Positions 61,230 through 64,000 of a stretch of DNA of 64,000 nt are shown one piece after another. How positions within the stretch are numbered: position 1 is the first letter of the stretch; each line of letters opens with the position of its first letter. The notes beneath the pieces were generated by a model. The model did not search any database. It saw nothing but the letters and a program-made list of their open reading frames with translations, and had not been told where the DNA came from. Source of the stretch: Nematopogon swammerdamellus. Taxonomy: Eukaryota; Arthropoda; Insecta; Lepidoptera; Adelidae. Where the stretch lies: NCBI GenBank assembly GCA_946902875.1, contig OX336336.1, forward strand, positions 790,045 through 854,044. Reading direction: 5' to 3'. Both the position numbers and the translations under genes were made by a program.

Positions 61230-61660
61230 CTATAAAAACTCAGAGCTGCTGCGGGAATTTACTTATTTGTCCGTGATTAAGTAAAGTAAATGTGGTAACC
61301 CTATCTAGCTGACGGGCTGGCTGGCGCGGCGCGGCTGCGTGGGGCGGGCGCAGGCGGGCGGGCCGGCCGCGTTATATTTCCCTTGTTATTTTTGAGCTGC
61401 GAGAGTGATGCGCAGCTTATTCGGTGAAAGGGTGAAATAATGTCGGAATACCTACACTACACACACTACAGTAGGCACCTCGCTTGTTGTTGTGTTGTGT
61501 TAGAACACCGCCGCCGCGCCGCCGCGTTTGTTGCGCTGCTGTCTGCACGAGTAGAGATCTCTAATTAGCTGGCGGGTTAGTTGACATTTTGATAACTCTT
61601 TGTGTTATTTAGAGCCAAGAGATAACGTGAGCTGCATGTACTCGCAGATAGGTAAGGAAA
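61230..61660. other. Unassigned, GC-rich centre
   Basis: 61320-61375 is very GC-rich (ggcgcggcgcggctgcgtgg) and 61505-61540 has 'ccgccgccgcgccgccgcg'. No coding evidence. Confidence 0.3.
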
Positions 61661-61661
61661 A

Positions 61662-61903
61662 TGACTCCCTTCTTATATTCCTAGGTGGTAGGGTTCAACC
61701 CGCCCGGGTTGGTACCACCGCACTGAATGAAAGGTCGGCCGAAACGGCTATGTAAATAGTTTGTGTTTTCTGTTCAGTTCAGTGTAGCCGGCACGATCGA
61801 AGGGAAGCACTGAAGTGGCACCTAGTTCAACCGGTGTTATGGGCTGACATCACGGATGTTGTAGGTGATGTAGCCAACCGTGGCAGTTTCCATAAAAAAA
61901 AAA
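61662..61903 (+). mobile_element. Family A SINE body
   Basis: Starts at the 'atgactcccttcttatatt' joint, standard body, tail 'ccataaaaaaaaaa'. No head. Confidence 0.8.
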
Positions 61904-62425
61904 GAAGTCGTTGCAAGAATATTGGTCAACCTGAAGAGCTTTTGTTCGAAGGCTTCTGTTGTGATGTGCATAGGTACACAGAAACCGTTCGCGAGTTTGT
62001 GGCGACCGGAGCCTGAGATACATGTGTCATGAATATAAACTCCAATGTAGCGTATTACATATTTATTCACTTGTCTCGGTTACTCAATTCTGCAAACAAT
62101 ATCTAGTACACTATCGTCTTCCTCGTCGGTCCGTCCACACGACCGCCTGCCAGCCAGCCAGCCGCCATCTGCCCTCTCTTCCCGCTCCTCTCCACTACTC
62201 GCTCCCCACTTCTGCCTCCTCTCTTCTTATTGGTGTTCGTTACACTTCACAAATTCAAACCAACCAATTAGGAGCGACCATGAGTGTTGCCTTTTTCAGG
62301 CCTTCGTCACTCGCTCAAGGTCGCGAGTTACATGCCTACCGCTTGGCGTACCGACTAATCTACAATTAACAGTGGGCTGCTGCTATCCAGCCAGACCGGG
62401 CGCGTGGCGCTTTCGAATTTAGAAA

Positions 62426-62523
62426 ATGTCGAAATCACGTAATTATTGTGCAGTGGACGGGTGCAAAAGTCAAAAGACAAATGAAAACTTGTCTTTTTTT
62501 TCATTGCCGAGAGACGAAGAAAG
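62426..62523 (+). CDS. THAP-domain protein, first exon
   Basis: ATG at 62426, then MSKSRNYCAVDGCKSQKTNE and LSFFSLPRDEE, ending at a strong donor (AG|GTAAGTG), phase 2. The C-x4-C pair spaced before (S/T)..F..(L/F)P is the first half of a THAP zinc finger (C2CH, DNA-binding). The usual next residues (R...W) and the second Cys/His pair would be in exon 2, as in many THAP genes. I see no matching exon in the remaining 1.5 kb, so the gene either continues beyond the window or is a fragment. THAP domains occur both in host DNA-binding proteins and in P-element-type transposases, and the sequence does not decide between them. The upstream 300 bp is C/T-rich with no clear promoter motif. Confidence 0.65.
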
Positions 62524-62529
62524 GTAAGT

Positions 62530-63330
62530 GTTTTGTTTAGTAGCATTTTGATTTATTTCTAGTAATTTATTTATTCATATTAGTAGGAGGTCATAGATTT
62601 AAAAATAATATCATATTGCCAATAACATTAGTTAGATGACGCCGAACAGCGTGGTATGTATGGCCTAATTTGTATAAGGATAATAGGTAAATTGTAGATG
62701 ATCAATGATCATTGATCATTAAATTTATTGATCAAACAAAACTATCACTGGAAGGTTGCACGCAATGCACGCTTCGATGTGAGAAACTAATTGTGACGCT
62801 AACGCATGCATGAATTTGTTCGCATGAATTTGCCGTACCTAAATATCGTATCGTTGGTAGCTAGAACGATAAAAGTTGGTAGGTATCATCTTCATTTTAT
62901 TCCTCACAATAAGACAGCACAAAGACACAGCCCTTAGACGCGCTGAACGACGCGCTTTCGAGATAGAGTTACACGACAGAAAGAGAAGCGAAATGTAGGC
63001 AGTTATCGTGTTTAGGCATGCAGCTCTGTGCGAGTCAATTTGTACTTTATCGCGTCGTCGCAGAGTAGCTATTTCTTTGTGAGTGTTTGTACAGAGCAGC
63101 TTCTGTACGGAGTACTCTTTTCTATTCTGTGCCTTTTTGTTACTACAGTACTCCCGGAAATTAAATATTAAACTTAAAACTTATACGAATCATGACACAA
63201 GTGAGAGGAGGTTTGCTGCGTACTTCGCTTCTCTGGCACCTCAGCGCTAGCTCCACACAGCTCTACGTCACACACACCAGCGATCGACGTTTTATCGTCA
63301 AATACCACGGAGATAATAAATTCTTCGAAA
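62530..63330. other. Unassigned; would be THAP intron
   Basis: AT-rich with a 'gatcaatgatcattgatcatt' palindromic run near 62700. No exon with THAP second-half motifs seen. Confidence 0.35.
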
Positions 63331-63334
63331 AATC

Positions 63335-63680
63335 TGTTAAGTGCAAGTTTTACTCGCGCACGGAGGTTTCCGTATCTATCCGCTATTATCCGCCTATCTT
63401 TTGTCTTTCAACAATGCAATGTATAAAAGCCTGTGGCGCCATCTATTATTCAGTAGTGTGACTAATCGATTTTTTGGACGTTTGTTGTATGGGAGCCCCC
63501 CTTAATTTTTAACATTATCTTTTTTTTTATTATTTGTTATATCCGCCATAGTAACACATATTCTGTGAAAATTTCAACGGGTTTCCTATTACGGTTCAAG
63601 CGATACAGCCCTCGGACAGACGGACGGACGGACGGCGGAGGCTTAGTAATAGGCTTCCGTACGGGATACGGAAACCTAAT
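63335..63680 (+). mobile_element. Family C repeat, full length
   Basis: Head 'aagtgcaagttttactcgcg' (diverged, as at 39350), 'tttgttgtatgggagccccc', middle, short (acgg)n, 'gtacgggatacggaaaccta'. The LINE frame starts 15 bp later. Confidence 0.75.
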
Positions 63681-63694
63681 AAATATGTATATTG

Positions 63695-64000
63695 ATGTTT
63701 AACATCTTCATTAATGACGTAACAAATTTTGTCAAAAACTCAATTTTATTACTATACGCGGATGACAAAAAGATTATTAAGGTAATAAAATCACTTCTTG
63801 ATTGTCATGATTTGCAAAAAGATTTGAATAACTTGGTAACTTATTGTAAAAACAATTACCTCCATTTAAATGTTGACAAATGCGCTACCATTTCCTTCTC
63901 TCGTAAGCAAAATACCGTTCACTTCAATTATAATCTCTTTAATAGATTAATCAATAGAGTTACCGAAGTCAGAGACCTTGGAGTTCTGCTTGAAAGTAAA
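63695..64000 (+). CDS. LINE reverse transcriptase, runs off right edge
   Basis: 102 open codons to the window end. MFNIFINDVTNFV then LLLYADDKKIIKVI contains the YADD catalytic box of the palm domain. NYLHLNVDKCATISFSRK follows, the L.(L/V)N..KC....F motif of the next RT block, then EVRDLGVLLESK (DLGV.L). This is a jockey/CR1-type non-LTR reverse transcriptase. The FNIFIND part is the end of the block that normally reads LGPLLFNIFIND; the preceding sequence is a family C repeat, so the element is 5' truncated here. The frame is intact, so the copy may be young. Coding start given is the first ATG in the homologous region. Confidence 0.75.
   Translation, partial: MFNIFINDVTNFVKNSILLLYADDKKIIKVIKSLLDCHDLQKDLNNLVTYCKNNYLHLNVDKCATISFSRKQNTVHFNYNLFNRLINRVTEVRDLGVLLESK

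Overview
The window is eukaryotic and most likely lepidopteran (moth or butterfly). It is AT-rich and intron-containing. It has an interstitial run of the insect telomere repeat (CCTAA/TTAGG), short Helitron-like elements with the CTAG-type 3' end common in Lepidoptera, and many tRNA-derived SINEs. The species assignment is an inference. Most of the 64 kb is layered mobile DNA. I can support three host-type coding loci: an intronless trypsin-like protease (9891-10682), a four-exon serine protease homologue (14489-22076), and a single THAP-type first exon (62426-62523).

Layout. 1-9.8 kb: SINE, Helitron and Harbinger pieces, repeats with a foldback core, and a 1.56 kb composite element (4851-6412) in which inverted arrays of a 70-bp unit flank a retroelement C-terminal coding fragment. 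9.9-11.4 kb: the intact protease, whose stop codon lies in the first copy of a minisatellite, followed by a foldback. 12.1-14.3 kb: two Harbinger-like elements and a SINE. 14.5-22.1 kb: the protease homologue. Its intron 1 holds a Helitron that itself contains an intact DD37D mariner and a second TIR element. Its intron 2 holds a 139-bp array that repeats the 3' end of exon 2 with its splice donor. 22.1-27.5 kb: a gag remnant, a 222-bp-arm foldback, SINEs and a 190-bp foldback. 27.6-30.8 kb: a satellite of about 106 bp made of two related 53-54 bp halves. 31-64 kb: dense SINEs, LINE fragments, a 1.33 kb Harbinger element with a SINE tail amplified in 120-bp steps, a near-perfect palindrome at 53.4-53.8 kb, the telomeric run at 55.2 kb, the THAP exon, and a LINE reverse transcriptase running off the right edge.

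Repeat families are labelled here only for cross-reference. A: a SINE with a tRNA-like A box followed by a 5S-rRNA-like segment. B: a SINE with a tRNA-type A and B box. C: a repeat with a palindromic head and (ACGG/ACAG)n. D: a repeat with 'GTAGAACGGACAGACATGC' subunits. E: a repeat with 'ACGTGATAACGTCA' ends. F: a repeat opening 'AACCGACTTCAAAAAAGGAGG' with a foldback 3' end. G: a repeat with a (CAAA)n tail. K: an AT-rich repeat with a C-rich edge. Two tandem arrays in the window contain pieces of family A, so this SINE seems to have seeded local satellite growth.

The two protease loci lie about 4 kb apart on the same strand and look like diverged neighbours of one S1 cluster. One keeps the full catalytic triad. 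The other has Arg in place of the catalytic His. All calls come from reading the sequence; no database search was possible.
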